Shown here: positions 34,893 through 43,821 of the stretch, piece by piece
Position numbering within the stretch: position 1 is the stretch's first letter
Layout of the letters: every line of letters starts with the position of its first letter
Assembly: GCA_040400005.1 (NCBI GenBank)
Contig: JBBARC010000013.1
Span: forward strand, 1-64,000
Origin: JBBARC01 sp040400005
GTDB taxonomy: Bacteria > Pseudomonadota > Alphaproteobacteria > Acetobacterales > Acetobacteraceae
DNA: 64,000 nt
Direction of reading: 5' to 3'
Program-made: the position numbers and the translations under genes
Notes under the pieces: model-generated
Told to the model about the DNA's origin: nothing
What the model saw: the letters and a program-made list of their open reading frames with translations, nothing else
The model's database searches: none

Positions 34893-35080
34893 CAGGGCAA
34901 TCGGGTGAACGTAAGACTCTTCTTTTTCTGAAGAAAAAGAAGCAAAAAGACTTTTGTTATGCAGGGCCTGGGGCAACCCTGCCACCGCGTTCCCGGATCC
35001 GGCGTCAAAAAAGTCTTTTTTGCTTCTTTTTCTTCAGAAAAAAGAAATTTCTTACTTTTTACATTTGTCCGATTGCCCTG
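34893..35080. repeat. Family 1 palindromic element, copy D (complete)
   Basis: A 188-bp copy beginning exactly CAGGGCAATCGGGTGAA and ending gtccgattgccctg. The left arm has CTTTTTCTGAAGAAAAAG and GCAAAAAGACTTTT; the right arm has the inverse. It lies in the 340-bp gap between the divergent zf-CHCC/polA and dapB transcription units. The rest of that gap contains no gene I can support; a GAGGG ribosome site for dapB lies at its right end. Confidence 0.92.
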
Positions 35081-35160
35081 AAGCGACCATGCGCGCAGGT
35101 TGCAAGCCCACCCATCTGTGCGCAGAAAGGGTTTTTGGGTTAGCGGTCGAGGGTTTTGGT

Positions 35161-35931
35161 ATGCGCATCGGTGTGGCTGGCATTGCCGGTAGGGTCGGCC
35201 GGTTGCTGGCCGAAGAAATTGTCGCCGCCGGCGCCACCCTTGGTGGCGGCACCGCGCGGCCGGGGGAAATTCCACCGCCAGGTGCCACCCTGTTCGCCGA
35301 TGCCGCCAGCATGGCCGCGGCCTGCGATGTGGTGATCGATTTTACCCACCCCAGCACGGTGGCCGGCCACGCGACCGCGTTTGCAAGCGCCGGCACACCC
35401 TGGGTGCTGGGCACCACCGGGCTTACCGATGATGAAGATACCGCCATTGCCCGGGCCTTAGCCAAAATCCCCATCGTACGATCGGCCAATTTTTCCCCCG
35501 GCGTTACCCTGGTGCTGGCCCTGGCCGAACATCTCGGCCGTAGCCTGCCGGGCACCGAGTACGACGCGGAAATCACCGAAATGCACCACCGCCACAAGGT
35601 GGATGCGCCATCGGGCACCGCCCTGGCCCTGGGCCACGCGGTCGCCCGCGGCCGCGGTGTGCGCCTAAACGATGTGGCGGTGCGCGCCCGCGATGGCCAC
35701 ACCGGCCCGCGCGTGCCCGGCACCATCGGCTTTGCCACCTTGCGCGGCGGCCAGGTGGTGGGCGATCATAGCGTGTTATTTGCCGGCGACAGCGAACACA
35801 TTGAAATCACCCACCGCGCCATTGACCGCCGGGTGTTCGCAAGCGGCGCCGTGCGGGCCGCGTTATGGCTGGTGGGGAAACCGGCCAAACTATATGGCAT
35901 GCGCGATGTGCTGGGGCTCGCAGCCCTATGA
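35161..35931 (+). CDS. dapB: 4-Hydroxy-tetrahydrodipicolinate reductase
   Basis: NAD(P)H-dependent step of lysine and diaminopimelate synthesis. From the ATG at 35161, with GAGGG 7 bases upstream, the protein has 256 residues. It has the N-terminal Rossmann motif GVAGIAGRVG, DVVIDFTHPS, GTTGLTDDE, and the catalytic EMHHRHKVDAPSGTA with the His and Lys used in catalysis, then NDVAVRARDGHTGPRVPGTIGFATLRGG. The open frame continues upstream through the repeat, but homology begins at 35161. Its stop overlaps the ltaE start (ATGA). Confidence 0.95.
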   Translation: MRIGVAGIAGRVGRLLAEEIVAAGATLGGGTARPGEIPPPGATLFADAASMAAACDVVIDFTHPSTVAGHATAFASAGTPWVLGTTGLTDDEDTAIARALAKIPIVRSANFSPGVTLVLALAEHLGRSLPGTEYDAEITEMHHRHKVDAPSGTALALGHAVARGRGVRLNDVAVRARDGHTGPRVPGTIGFATLRGGQVVGDHSVLFAGDSEHIEITHRAIDRRVFASGAVRAALWLVGKPAKLYGMRDVLGLAAL

Positions 35932-37109
35932 ACTTCGCAAGCGACAACACAGCCCCGGTAGCCCCCGAAGTGCTAGCGGCGATCGCCGAGGCCAACCATG
36001 GCCCCGCCGCGAGCTACGGCGCCGATCCGTGGACCGCGCGCCTAACCACCAAACTTGCCGAGATATTTGAACACGACGTCACCGTGTTCCCGGTCGCCAC
36101 CGGCACTGCCGCCAATGTGCTGGCGTTGAGCACGCTGGTGCGCCCGTATGGCGCGGTGATCTGCCACGACGAAGCCCATATCGCCACCGACGAGGCCGGC
36201 GCCCCAGAATTTTACATGGGCGGCGCCAAATTACTCACCGTGCCCACAAATGATGGTTTGCTGCCGCCCGCCGCCATCGACCATTTTATGGCCCGCGCCG
36301 CCGCCATGGGGGTGCATCACGTGATGCCCGAGGCGGTTAGCATTACGCATGCCAGCGAATGGGGCACCATTTACAGCGCCGATCAGTTGGGCACGCTGGG
36401 CGAAACCTGCCGCCGCTACGGCCTGGCCCTGCACATGGATGGGGCGCGTTTCGCCAATGCTTTGGTGCACGGGGCTTTGGTGCATGGCGGGCAGAGTGCC
36501 GCCGATATCACCTGGCGCGCCGGCGTTGATGCGCTCAGTTTTGGCGGCACCAAAAATGGCGCACTCGCCGCCGAAGCGGTGATCTTTTTCGATGCCGCCC
36601 GCGCCGAAGGGTTTGCCCGCAGGCGCAAGCGCGGCGGGCAGTTGTGGTCTAAGCAGCGCTACCTTTCCGCCCAGTTGTTGGGGTTGCTGGATAACGATCT
36701 GTGGCTCACCCACGCGCGCCAGGCCAACGCCATGGCAGCTCGCCTGGCCGCCGGGCTTGCCGCCATCCCCGGCGTGCACATTGCCCAAGCCGTGCAAGCC
36801 AACGAAATCTTTGCCGTGTTGCCGGCCCAGGTGGTTGCCCAGCTGCAGGCGGCCGGTGCGATGTTTTACGATTGGATCCCCGCCCCCGCCACCGGGCAGG
36901 CCACTTGGCGGTTTGTCGCCTCCTTCATCACCACGGCCGAGGAGGTCGATGCGGCAATAGCGGTGGCGCGCGGCCATGGCGCCCACCCTGCGCGCAACAC
37001 CACCCCAGCCGGCACGGCGGAGGATGACGCGCTGGAAGCCTGGCTCGACAGTGTCGAACAAACCGACGGCCGTAGCCCGGGTGAAACCCGGGAGACCCCC
37101 TCCCCCTAA
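35928..37109 (+). CDS. ltaE: Low-specificity L-threonine aldolase
   Basis: PLP-dependent enzyme cleaving L-threonine/allo-threonine to glycine and acetaldehyde. From the ATG at 35928 the protein has 393 residues. It begins FASDNTAPVAPEVLAAIAEAN as in the family. The PLP lysine is Lys209 (FGGTKNGALAAEAV), with HMDGARFANA and the substrate segment GAVICHDEAHIATDE upstream. The C-terminus (about 350-393) is a Pro/Thr-rich extension beyond the usual fold. It overlaps dapB by four bases and thrC starts 55 bases after it. Confidence 0.9.
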   Translation: MNFASDNTAPVAPEVLAAIAEANHGPAASYGADPWTARLTTKLAEIFEHDVTVFPVATGTAANVLALSTLVRPYGAVICHDEAHIATDEAGAPEFYMGGAKLLTVPTNDGLLPPAAIDHFMARAAAMGVHHVMPEAVSITHASEWGTIYSADQLGTLGETCRRYGLALHMDGARFANALVHGALVHGGQSAADITWRAGVDALSFGGTKNGALAAEAVIFFDAARAEGFARRRKRGGQLWSKQRYLSAQLLGLLDNDLWLTHARQANAMAARLAAGLAAIPGVHIAQAVQANEIFAVLPAQVVAQLQAAGAMFYDWIPAPATGQATWRFVASFITTAEEVDAAIAVARGHGAHPARNTTPAGTAEDDALEAWLDSVEQTDGRSPGETRETPSP

Positions 37110-37164
37110 TCCGCCGCCACACCAAGCCTTCCGCATCGCCAGCCAAATCTATAGACACGCCGGC

Positions 37165-38565
37165 ATGAACTATGTTTCCACCAGGGGTGCCGCCCCAACC
37201 CGTGATTTCGCCGGTGTGCTGCTGGCGGGCCTGGCCGAGGATGGCGGGCTGTACATGCCGCAAACCTGGCCGCACTTCAGCCCCGCCGACCTGCGCGCCT
37301 TACGCGGCCTGCCCTACGCCGAGCTTGCCGCCAGGGTGATGGCACCGTTCGTGGGCGATATCGTGCCGTTCGATACCCTGCACCGCCTGACCCGCGAAGC
37401 CTATGCCGGGTTTCGCAACGAGGCAGTCGCCCCCCTGGTGCAGCTCACCCCAGGTATTTTTGCGCTCGAGCTGTTCCACGGCCCCACCTTGGCTTTTAAA
37501 GACATGGCCATGCAGCTGCTCGGCCGGCTGTTTGATTACGTGCTGGCCAAAGCCGGCCACCGCATCACTATTGTTGGTGCCACATCCGGCGATACAGGAT
37601 CGGCCGCGATCGAGGCACTGCGCGATCGTGCCTGTGTTAACCTGGTGATTTTGCATCCGCACGGCCGCACTAGCGACGTGCAGCGCCGCCAAATGACCAC
37701 CGTGCACGCGGCCAACATTCGCAATATCGCGATTGATGGTACTTTCGATGATTGCCAGGACATGGTTAAAGCCATGTTCGCCGATACATCTTTCCGTACC
37801 GACATGAATTTGTCGGCGGTCAACAGCATCAACTGGGCCCGCATCGCCGCCCAAATCCCCTACTACATTGCGTCCGGCGTTGCTTTGGGCGCGCCGGAGC
37901 GGCAGGTCACGGTGAGTGTTCCCACCGGCAATTTTGGCAATGTGCTGGCAGCGTGGGCGGCACGCCAAATGGGCTTGCCAATTGCCCGCGCCATTGTGGC
38001 ATCTAACCGCAACGACATTTTAACCCGGTTTTTGGCCGCAAACGACATGACCGTGCGGGGTGTTGAAGAAAGCCTATCGCCCAGTATGGATATTCAGGTA
38101 AGTTCTAATTTCGAACGCCTGTTATTCGAATTGCTCGGCCGCGATGCCGCCCGCACAGCCGCGACAATGGCGGGGTTTCGCATAACCGGCCACATGGATG
38201 TGCCCGATGATGCCTGGCGCCACGCGCGCGAAATGTTCGTTGGCCACCGGGTGAGTGACGACGAAACATTGGCCGAAATTCGCAGGCTTGATGCGGGATC
38301 GGGCTATTTGGCCGATCCCCATTCCGCCATCGGCATTGCGGCCGCCCGCCTGCACGGTATCGCCGGCGTGCCGACAATTGTTGCCGCGACCGCCCACCCG
38401 GCCAAATTTCCCGATGCGATGGAAAAAGCAACCGGTCAGCGCCCAAAACTGCCGCCCAGTCTGGCAGACCTTTACGAACGGCCTGAGGCTTACGATATCA
38501 TGCCCAAGGATCTTTCCCGTGTGCAGGATTTTGTCCGCGCATTTTCGCTTAGGAACGCTGTATGA
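37165..38565 (+). CDS. thrC: Threonine synthase
   Basis: Converts O-phosphohomoserine to threonine using PLP. The ATG at 37165 gives 466 residues, the long ThrC form of proteobacteria and fungi. The start MNYVSTRG is typical, Lys112 in PTLAFKDMAMQLLG carries PLP, followed by VGATSGDTGSAAIEAL and SVPTGNFGNVLAAW. Upstream in-frame codons overlap ltaE and are not needed. Its stop overlaps the M16 peptidase start (ATGA). Placing threonine synthase beside a threonine aldolase and dapB groups aspartate-family metabolism. Confidence 0.95.
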   Translation: MNYVSTRGAAPTRDFAGVLLAGLAEDGGLYMPQTWPHFSPADLRALRGLPYAELAARVMAPFVGDIVPFDTLHRLTREAYAGFRNEAVAPLVQLTPGIFALELFHGPTLAFKDMAMQLLGRLFDYVLAKAGHRITIVGATSGDTGSAAIEALRDRACVNLVILHPHGRTSDVQRRQMTTVHAANIRNIAIDGTFDDCQDMVKAMFADTSFRTDMNLSAVNSINWARIAAQIPYYIASGVALGAPERQVTVSVPTGNFGNVLAAWAARQMGLPIARAIVASNRNDILTRFLAANDMTVRGVEESLSPSMDIQVSSNFERLLFELLGRDAARTAATMAGFRITGHMDVPDDAWRHAREMFVGHRVSDDETLAEIRRLDAGSGYLADPHSAIGIAAARLHGIAGVPTIVAATAHPAKFPDAMEKATGQRPKLPPSLADLYERPEAYDIMPKDLSRVQDFVRAFSLRNAV

Positions 38566-39830
38566 GCCAAATTCCGGTTAACATCACTACCCTGCCCAGC
38601 GGGCTGACGATTGTGACAGAAACCATGGACCGCGTCGAAACGGTCTCGTTTGGTGCCTACGTCGCCTGCGGCACGCGCCATGAAGATGCCGAGCAAAACG
38701 GGGTGTCGCATTTCCTCGAACACATGGCGTTTAAAGGCACCACCAGCCGCAACGCGATGGACATTGCCGAAGCGGTGGAAAATGTCGGCGGCCACATCAA
38801 CGCCTACACCGCACGCGAGCAAACCGCCTATTACGTAAAATTGCTGCGCGAAGATCTGCCCCTGGGCGTGGATATCATCGGGGATATCCTCACCCATTCA
38901 GTGTTCGCAGCCGATGAAGTGGAACGCGAACGCGGCGTGATTTTGCAGGAAATTGGCCAGGCCAACGATACCCCCGATGATATTATTTTCGACCATTTCC
39001 AGGAAGCCGCCTACCCCGCCCAAGCCATGGGCCGCCCGGTGCTGGGCACCGAAGCGATTGTGCGTAGCCTAAAACGCCAGGATATTAGCGGCTACATGAA
39101 GGCCAACTACGCCGCCGGCAATGTGGTGGTGGCCGCCGCCGGCGCCCTGGATCACGCGACCGTTGTGGATTTGGTCGGCCGCCACTTTGCCGATCTGCCC
39201 TCCGCCATGCCGAAAACCCCAACCCCTGGCGCGTATCGCGGCCAGGAATTTCGCGAAGCGCGCGATCTCGATCAGGTCCATATCGTGCTGGGGTTTGATG
39301 GCGTCGGCTACAAAGATCCCGATTACTACCCTTCCATGATGCTCTCCACGCTGCTGGGTGGCGGCATGAGCTCGCGCCTATTTCAGGAAATTCGCGAAAA
39401 ACGCGGCTTGGTATATTCGATTTACAGCTTTGCCGCCCCGTATATGGATGGCGGCATTTTTGGCGTCTACGCCGGCACCGGCGAAAGTGAAGCCGCTGAG
39501 CTGATGCCGGTGATGCTGGAAGAACTCAAACGCGTGCAGCACGACGTCAACGCGGTCGAACTGCGCCGGGCGCGTGCGCAGGTCAAAGCGTCCCTGCTAA
39601 TGTCGATGGAAAGCACCGGCAGCCGCTGCGAACAACTCGCCCGCCAATGGCAGGTGTTTGGCCGCGTTGTGCCGGTCGCCGAGATTGTCGCCAAAATCGA
39701 AGCGGTCACCACCGAACAAGTGTGTGCTGCCGCCACTCGGATGTTTGCCACCACCCCCACCCTGGCCGCCATGGGGCCGGCCGATCACGTGCCCAACCTT
39801 ACCACCATTATCGAAAAGCTTGCCGCATGA
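38562..39830 (+). CDS. M16 zinc peptidase (mitochondrial-processing-peptidase-like)
   Basis: A 422-residue pitrilysin-family peptidase close to the beta subunit of mitochondrial processing peptidase, as in many alphaproteobacteria. The inverted zinc motif H50-F-L-E53-H54 is followed by the distal Glu region ERERGVILQEIGQANDTPDD. The second half has LLGGGMSSRLFQEIREKRGLVYSI, the substrate-clamp motif. No signal peptide is seen. It overlaps thrC and pmbA by four bases on each side, so the three should be cotranslated. Confidence 0.93.
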   Translation: MSQIPVNITTLPSGLTIVTETMDRVETVSFGAYVACGTRHEDAEQNGVSHFLEHMAFKGTTSRNAMDIAEAVENVGGHINAYTAREQTAYYVKLLREDLPLGVDIIGDILTHSVFAADEVERERGVILQEIGQANDTPDDIIFDHFQEAAYPAQAMGRPVLGTEAIVRSLKRQDISGYMKANYAAGNVVVAAAGALDHATVVDLVGRHFADLPSAMPKTPTPGAYRGQEFREARDLDQVHIVLGFDGVGYKDPDYYPSMMLSTLLGGGMSSRLFQEIREKRGLVYSIYSFAAPYMDGGIFGVYAGTGESEAAELMPVMLEELKRVQHDVNAVELRRARAQVKASLLMSMESTGSRCEQLARQWQVFGRVVPVAEIVAKIEAVTTEQVCAAATRMFATTPTLAAMGPADHVPNLTTIIEKLAA

Positions 39831-41155
39831 GCCTCGATGCCCTCGAATCACTGATCGCCCACGCCAAGCGCGCCGGCGCCGATAGTGCCGATGCCATTTT
39901 GGTATCGCGCACATCACTCACCGTCGAACGCCGCCTGGGCCGCACCGAAACCCTGGAACGCGCCGAAATGCGCGACTTGGGCTTGCGTGTGTTTATCGGG
40001 CAAAAATCAGCCAGCGTCTCCGCCAGCAGTGTGGATGCGGAACAATTCGCAACCATCGCCGAACGCGCGGTCGCCATGGCCCGCATCGTGCCAGAAGATC
40101 CCTTTGGCGGCCTGGCAGAAAACGCCCGCACCCCCGATGATGCCGCCTATTTGGATCTGGATGATGGCGCCGAACCCAGTGTCGAAAATCTCATTGCGCG
40201 CGCTGATGTGGCCGAACACGCCGCCATGGCGGTGCCAGGTGTCACCAATTCCGAAGGCGGCAACGCCGGATTTTCACGCACCGAAATTATGCTCGCCACA
40301 TCAAACGGCTTCGCCGGCCGCGCCATGCGCACCAACCACGCCATTTCGGCATCCGTGCTGGCCGGAACCGGCACCGCCATGCAACGGGATTACGATTACC
40401 ATTCAACCGTGCACTTCGCCGATCTTGATGCACCAGACCTCATCGGCCGCCACGCCGGCGAACAGGCTGTGGCCCGCCTCAATCCAACCCGCCCGGCCAC
40501 CACCAAATTACCGGTGGTGTTTTCCCCCCGCGTATCGGCATCCCTGCTCGGCCATTTGATCGGCGCCATCAACGGCGCCTCCATCGTGCGCGGCACCAGT
40601 TTTCTAAAAGATGCCGTCGGCACAAGAATTTTCCCCGCCGGTATGTTCGTGCACGATGACCCCCGCCGCGTGCGCGGCACACGATCCGGTACCTTCGATG
40701 GCGAGGGCCTGCCCACCGCCGCCCGCGCCATTATCGAAGATGGTGTGCTCACCGGCTGGTTATTAGATTGCCGCAGCGCCCGCGCACTCGGCCTGCCGCC
40801 CACCGGCCACGCATCGCGCGGCACCGGCGGGCCGCCATCGCCATCACCCACCAATCTCTACATGGCTCCCGGCACACAAACCCCGGAAAGCCTGATCGGT
40901 GATGTCGCCAACGGTCTTTATGTCACCGAACTCATCGGCATGGGCGTGAATGGCCTCACCGGCGACTACAGCCGCGGTGCGGCAGGCTTCATGATCCGCC
41001 AAGGCAAACTTGCCGAGCCGGTCGCCGAAGTTACCATCGCCAGCAATCTACGCGACATGTTCGCCACCCTCACCGTCGCCAACGACCTCGTCTTCCGCCG
41101 CGGCATGGACGCCCCCACCCTACGCATCACAGAAATGATGCTGGCCGGGGCTTAG
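39827..41155 (+). CDS. pmbA: TldE/PmbA family metalloprotease subunit
   Basis: Partner of TldD in a peptidase that degrades unfolded small peptides and processes modified peptides. The protein has 442 residues from the ATGA overlap with the M16 gene. Family signatures are GADSADAILV, RDLGLRVFIGQKSASVSASSV, VVFSPRVSASLLGHLIGAINGASI, and the C-terminal YVTELIGMGVNGLTGDYSRGAAGF, which includes the GxNxxTGDFS-type motif. TldE lacks the HExxxH zinc site; the window's TldD, 18 kb away, has it. A family 2 palindrome follows. Confidence 0.93.
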   Translation: MSLDALESLIAHAKRAGADSADAILVSRTSLTVERRLGRTETLERAEMRDLGLRVFIGQKSASVSASSVDAEQFATIAERAVAMARIVPEDPFGGLAENARTPDDAAYLDLDDGAEPSVENLIARADVAEHAAMAVPGVTNSEGGNAGFSRTEIMLATSNGFAGRAMRTNHAISASVLAGTGTAMQRDYDYHSTVHFADLDAPDLIGRHAGEQAVARLNPTRPATTKLPVVFSPRVSASLLGHLIGAINGASIVRGTSFLKDAVGTRIFPAGMFVHDDPRRVRGTRSGTFDGEGLPTAARAIIEDGVLTGWLLDCRSARALGLPPTGHASRGTGGPPSPSPTNLYMAPGTQTPESLIGDVANGLYVTELIGMGVNGLTGDYSRGAAGFMIRQGKLAEPVAEVTIASNLRDMFATLTVANDLVFRRGMDAPTLRITEMMLAGA

Positions 41156-41163
41156 GATTTGAG

Positions 41164-41401
41164 GATTGGGGCAGGGGAGAGAAAGAAAGGCCAAGGGCTT
41201 TGCCCCTGGACCCCATTAAAGGCTCGCCTTTAAAATCCTTTTAATTGGGTTTGGGGGGAAGGGGGCCACTCCGTGCCGCGCCACAGCCTCAGTCGGCCCC
41301 CTTCCCCCCAAACCCAAGTAGTCGGTTCTAAGGGCTTGCCCTTAGTGGGGGTCGAGGGGGCAAAGCCCCTCGCCTTTCTTTCTCTCCCCAGCCCCCTAAT
41401 C
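41164..41401. repeat. Family 2 long palindrome, copy 2 (convergent intergenic)
   Basis: A 238-bp inverted repeat between the convergent pmbA and MFS genes. The outer arms read GATTGGGGCAGGGGAGAG and its near inverse. The core hairpins are ttaaaggctcgcctttaa on the left and ctaagggcttgcccttag on the right, the opposite order to copy 1. The centre is flanked by ggggaagggggcc and its complement. A bidirectional terminator role is possible from its position. Confidence 0.9.
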
Positions 41402-41420
41402 GCCAAACCCTAATCCCCGG

Positions 41421-42686
41421 TCAGCCGCGTTTGTGGGCGGGGATGAAGCGGGCGATGGCGCAGAGGGAGGCCAGCGTGATGAGGCCGGCGGCGGCGACGA
41501 CGTAGGCGGGGGCGGTGGGGTTGCCGCTCCAGGTTACTGCCATTTCACACATTGTTGCGGTAAACCCGCCGAACACGGCAACGCCCAGCGTATAGCCAAG
41601 CGACATGCCAACGCCGCGCAGTTCCACGGGAAACAGTTCGGCAAGCAGTGCTGGGATCGGTGCACTGTAGGCCGCGCGCAGGGCGGTCATCAGCCCAATG
41701 GCGACCACCAATTTACCAATGCCGGGTTTATGCACGGCCCAAGCGATAGACGGCACCACCGATAGCACCAGCAGTGTTGCGCAGATAATGGGCACGCGCA
41801 GGCGATCGGCGCGGTCGGATAGGCCGCCGACGATGGGGGTGACGACAAAACTGATGATGGAGGCTGCCAATGTTACCAGGAGCCCGGTTTGCACTGGCAG
41901 ATGCAATTCGCTTGCGGCAAAGCTGGGCAGATAGAGATTAACGTAGGTGGCAACGGTGCCGAGTGCGATCACCCCGGTTGCCAGCAGCACGCGGCCCCAG
42001 CTTTGCGTGAACAGGCTGTAGGCGGGCGAGGGTAATTTGGTGGCGGCCAAAAATTCCGGGGTTTCATCAACGCCGTGGCGCAAATACAGACCGACGGGGC
42101 CGATGAGCAGGCCGATGACGAAGGGGATACGAAACCCCCAGGCATCGATGGTAGCGGGGCTGAGCCAGTCATTTACTGCCAGCGCCACCAGGCAGGCAAA
42201 GATATTGCTGATAGCCTGGCTGGTGAATTGAAAACTGGCAAAAAACCCGCGGCGGCTGGGGTGGGCGTGTTCCATCATGAAGGCAGTTGCGCCGCCAAAT
42301 TCACCACCGGCGGAAAACCCTTGGATAAGGCGTGCCAGCAGAATGCCAAAAGGGGCGACGATACCAATTGTTTCGTGGCGCGGCATGAAGGCAAGCAAAG
42401 CGGTGCCGGCGGTCATGAGCATAATCGACAGGGTGAGGGATGCCCGCCTGCCGGCCCGATCGGCGTAGCTGCCCAGCACGATGGCGCCGATGGGGCGGGC
42501 AAAGAAGGCCACACCAAACACTGCCCAGGCTTGCAGCCGTGCGGCGTGCGGGCTGGCCGCGGGGAAAAAAGCGCTGCCGATTTGCTGGGCGAAAAAGGCA
42601 AAAACGATGATGTCGTAAAATTCAAGTGCGTTGCCGGCGGATGCCGCCGCGATCACCCGCCACGGATGTTTGGGCGCGTCGCTCAA
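41421..42686 (-). CDS. MFS transporter, metabolite:proton symporter (MHS) type
   Basis: An inner-membrane transporter of 421 residues with about 12 hydrophobic segments. N-terminal AAASAGNALEFYDIIVFAFFA matches the MHS family (dicarboxylate, citrate, proline/betaine and related symporters). YADRAGRRASLTLSIMLMTAGT is the loop 2-3 motif and RLIQGFSAGGEFGGATAFMMEHA the TM5 region. The TTG at 42686 is chosen because its last bases form the stop of the upstream peroxiredoxin gene (TTGA overlap); no ATG precedes the first helix. The substrate cannot be told. It is the last gene of the purF chain. Confidence 0.85.
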   Translation of the reverse strand: MSDAPKHPWRVIAAASAGNALEFYDIIVFAFFAQQIGSAFFPAASPHAARLQAWAVFGVAFFARPIGAIVLGSYADRAGRRASLTLSIMLMTAGTALLAFMPRHETIGIVAPFGILLARLIQGFSAGGEFGGATAFMMEHAHPSRRGFFASFQFTSQAISNIFACLVALAVNDWLSPATIDAWGFRIPFVIGLLIGPVGLYLRHGVDETPEFLAATKLPSPAYSLFTQSWGRVLLATGVIALGTVATYVNLYLPSFAASELHLPVQTGLLVTLAASIISFVVTPIVGGLSDRADRLRVPIICATLLVLSVVPSIAWAVHKPGIGKLVVAIGLMTALRAAYSAPIPALLAELFPVELRGVGMSLGYTLGVAVFGGFTATMCEMAVTWSGNPTAPAYVVAAAGLITLASLCAIARFIPAHKRG

Positions 42687-43150
42687 AGGGCTTTGAGTGC
42701 GGTCAGCACCGCTTGCACATGGCCTGGCACTTTTACCTTGGGCCAAATGGCGGCAATGCGGCCATCGGCACCGACCAGACAAGTTGTGCGTTCAATGCCC
42801 ATGTATTTGCGGCCATACATAGATTTTTCCACCCACACGCCGAACGCCTCGGTCACTTTGCCGTCTGCGTCACTGCCTAAAGGAAAAGTAAGCCCGTATT
42901 TGGCGGCGAATTTTTCTAACGCCGGCATCGGGTCGCGTGAAACACCGACAATGGTGGCGCCGAGTTTTTTGACCGCAGCAAAGTTTTCTTCAAAATCCTG
43001 CGCCTGCTTGGTGCAGCCGGTGGTATCGGCCTTGGGATAAAAATAGATCACATAGGGCGCACCTTTTAGTGCGCGGCTGGTGATCGTAGCCCCGCCAGTG
43101 GTTGCCATTGTGAAGGCAGGGGGCGCGCCGCCAATTGTGATCTCGGGCAT
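42683..43150 (-). CDS. bcp: Thiol peroxidase of the Bcp/PrxQ family
   Basis: Reduces hydroperoxides. The ATG at 43150, with GGGAG 7 bases upstream, gives 155 residues, the normal length. The peroxidatic cysteine is Cys46 in YPKADTTGCTKQAQDF, with the structural Arg in VGVSRDPMPALEKFA. The resolving cysteine of E. coli Bcp, five residues on, is Gln here, so it would be a 1-Cys type or use the Cys in the RTTCLVG segment. A longer frame upstream is not needed. Its stop overlaps the transporter TTG. Confidence 0.9.
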   Translation of the reverse strand: MPEITIGGAPPAFTMATTGGATITSRALKGAPYVIYFYPKADTTGCTKQAQDFEENFAAVKKLGATIVGVSRDPMPALEKFAAKYGLTFPLGSDADGKVTEAFGVWVEKSMYGRKYMGIERTTCLVGADGRIAAIWPKVKVPGHVQAVLTALKAL

Positions 43151-43187
43151 AATAAAACTCCCCCTAGTATCAAATGCGGTGGCCGTC

Positions 43188-43217
43188 AGGGCTGGCACCA
43201 CTAGGGCTGGCACCACT
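43188..43217. repeat. 15-bp tandem duplication
   Basis: agggctggcaccact occurs twice in direct succession between the DUF4337 stop and the bcp start. It lies in the short leader region of bcp. Confidence 0.85.
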
Positions 43218-43227
43218 GCCGCGTGTT

Positions 43228-43821
43228 TTACAACAATCCGAACGATGCGCCAATGGAGTATGCCGCCCCGGCAATGCCGGCAATGGCGGCCACGGCTAGC
43301 AGTGGAACGCTTTCCACCGCCAGCGACAGCCCGGTGACCATGGCGCAGAGTTCCACCACCCGGGTGCCCAGTTCCACCCGATCATGCTTATGGCGGGCGC
43401 CTTCGCGCTCAACATCGATCTCATGGGCTTTGGCGGCCAGCTGTTCCATGCCATCACCCTTGGCGGTATCCGATTGCATGCGCTGCGCTTCGGCCGCACG
43501 TTTGGTCATATCCATCGTCAGCGCCAGATCATTTGCGTTGGTGGTGGCTAGGTGGCGTTCAATTTCGGCAACGCCCAGATCGATCGCGCGGCGGTCCGAT
43601 TTGCCTTGGTACTGCGCCCAGGTGTCAGCAAATTCGGTGGTTTTTACCAAATACTCGGTTTGCGCATCGTTCGCCTGCATCGAACAGATAACGCCGGTGG
43701 CGCCCAGCAGGGTCAGCACAATGGCGGCAATCCGCCGCGTACGGCCCATACCGGCGGTGTGGGCTTCGTCTTCCTCGTGGGTTTTTTCAATCGCGTCCTG
43801 CACAATTTCGGAATCGCTCAT
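43228..43821 (-). CDS. DUF4337 family membrane protein
   Basis: A 197-residue protein with a short acidic N-terminus (MSDSEIVQDAIEKTHEEDEAH), a transmembrane segment at about 28-48, a long soluble helical middle, and two hydrophobic segments at about 152-195. This matches the DUF4337 family, which has no known function. Its start overlaps the SDR stop by four bases. It sits between purF/SDR and bcp in a chain of six minus-strand genes, which suggests shared transcription rather than shared function. Confidence 0.82.
   Translation of the reverse strand: MSDSEIVQDAIEKTHEEDEAHTAGMGRTRRIAAIVLTLLGATGVICSMQANDAQTEYLVKTTEFADTWAQYQGKSDRRAIDLGVAEIERHLATTNANDLALTMDMTKRAAEAQRMQSDTAKGDGMEQLAAKAHEIDVEREGARHKHDRVELGTRVVELCAMVTGLSLAVESVPLLAVAAIAGIAGAAYSIGASFGLL

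Noticed and set aside
34821..35160. Open frames running through family 1 repeats (here and at 14.9, 21.5, 25.9, 55.7 and 62.6 kb)
   Set aside because: They encode the same Lys/Phe-rich string from the repeat arms in every copy and merely extend neighbouring genes; no independent protein is supported.
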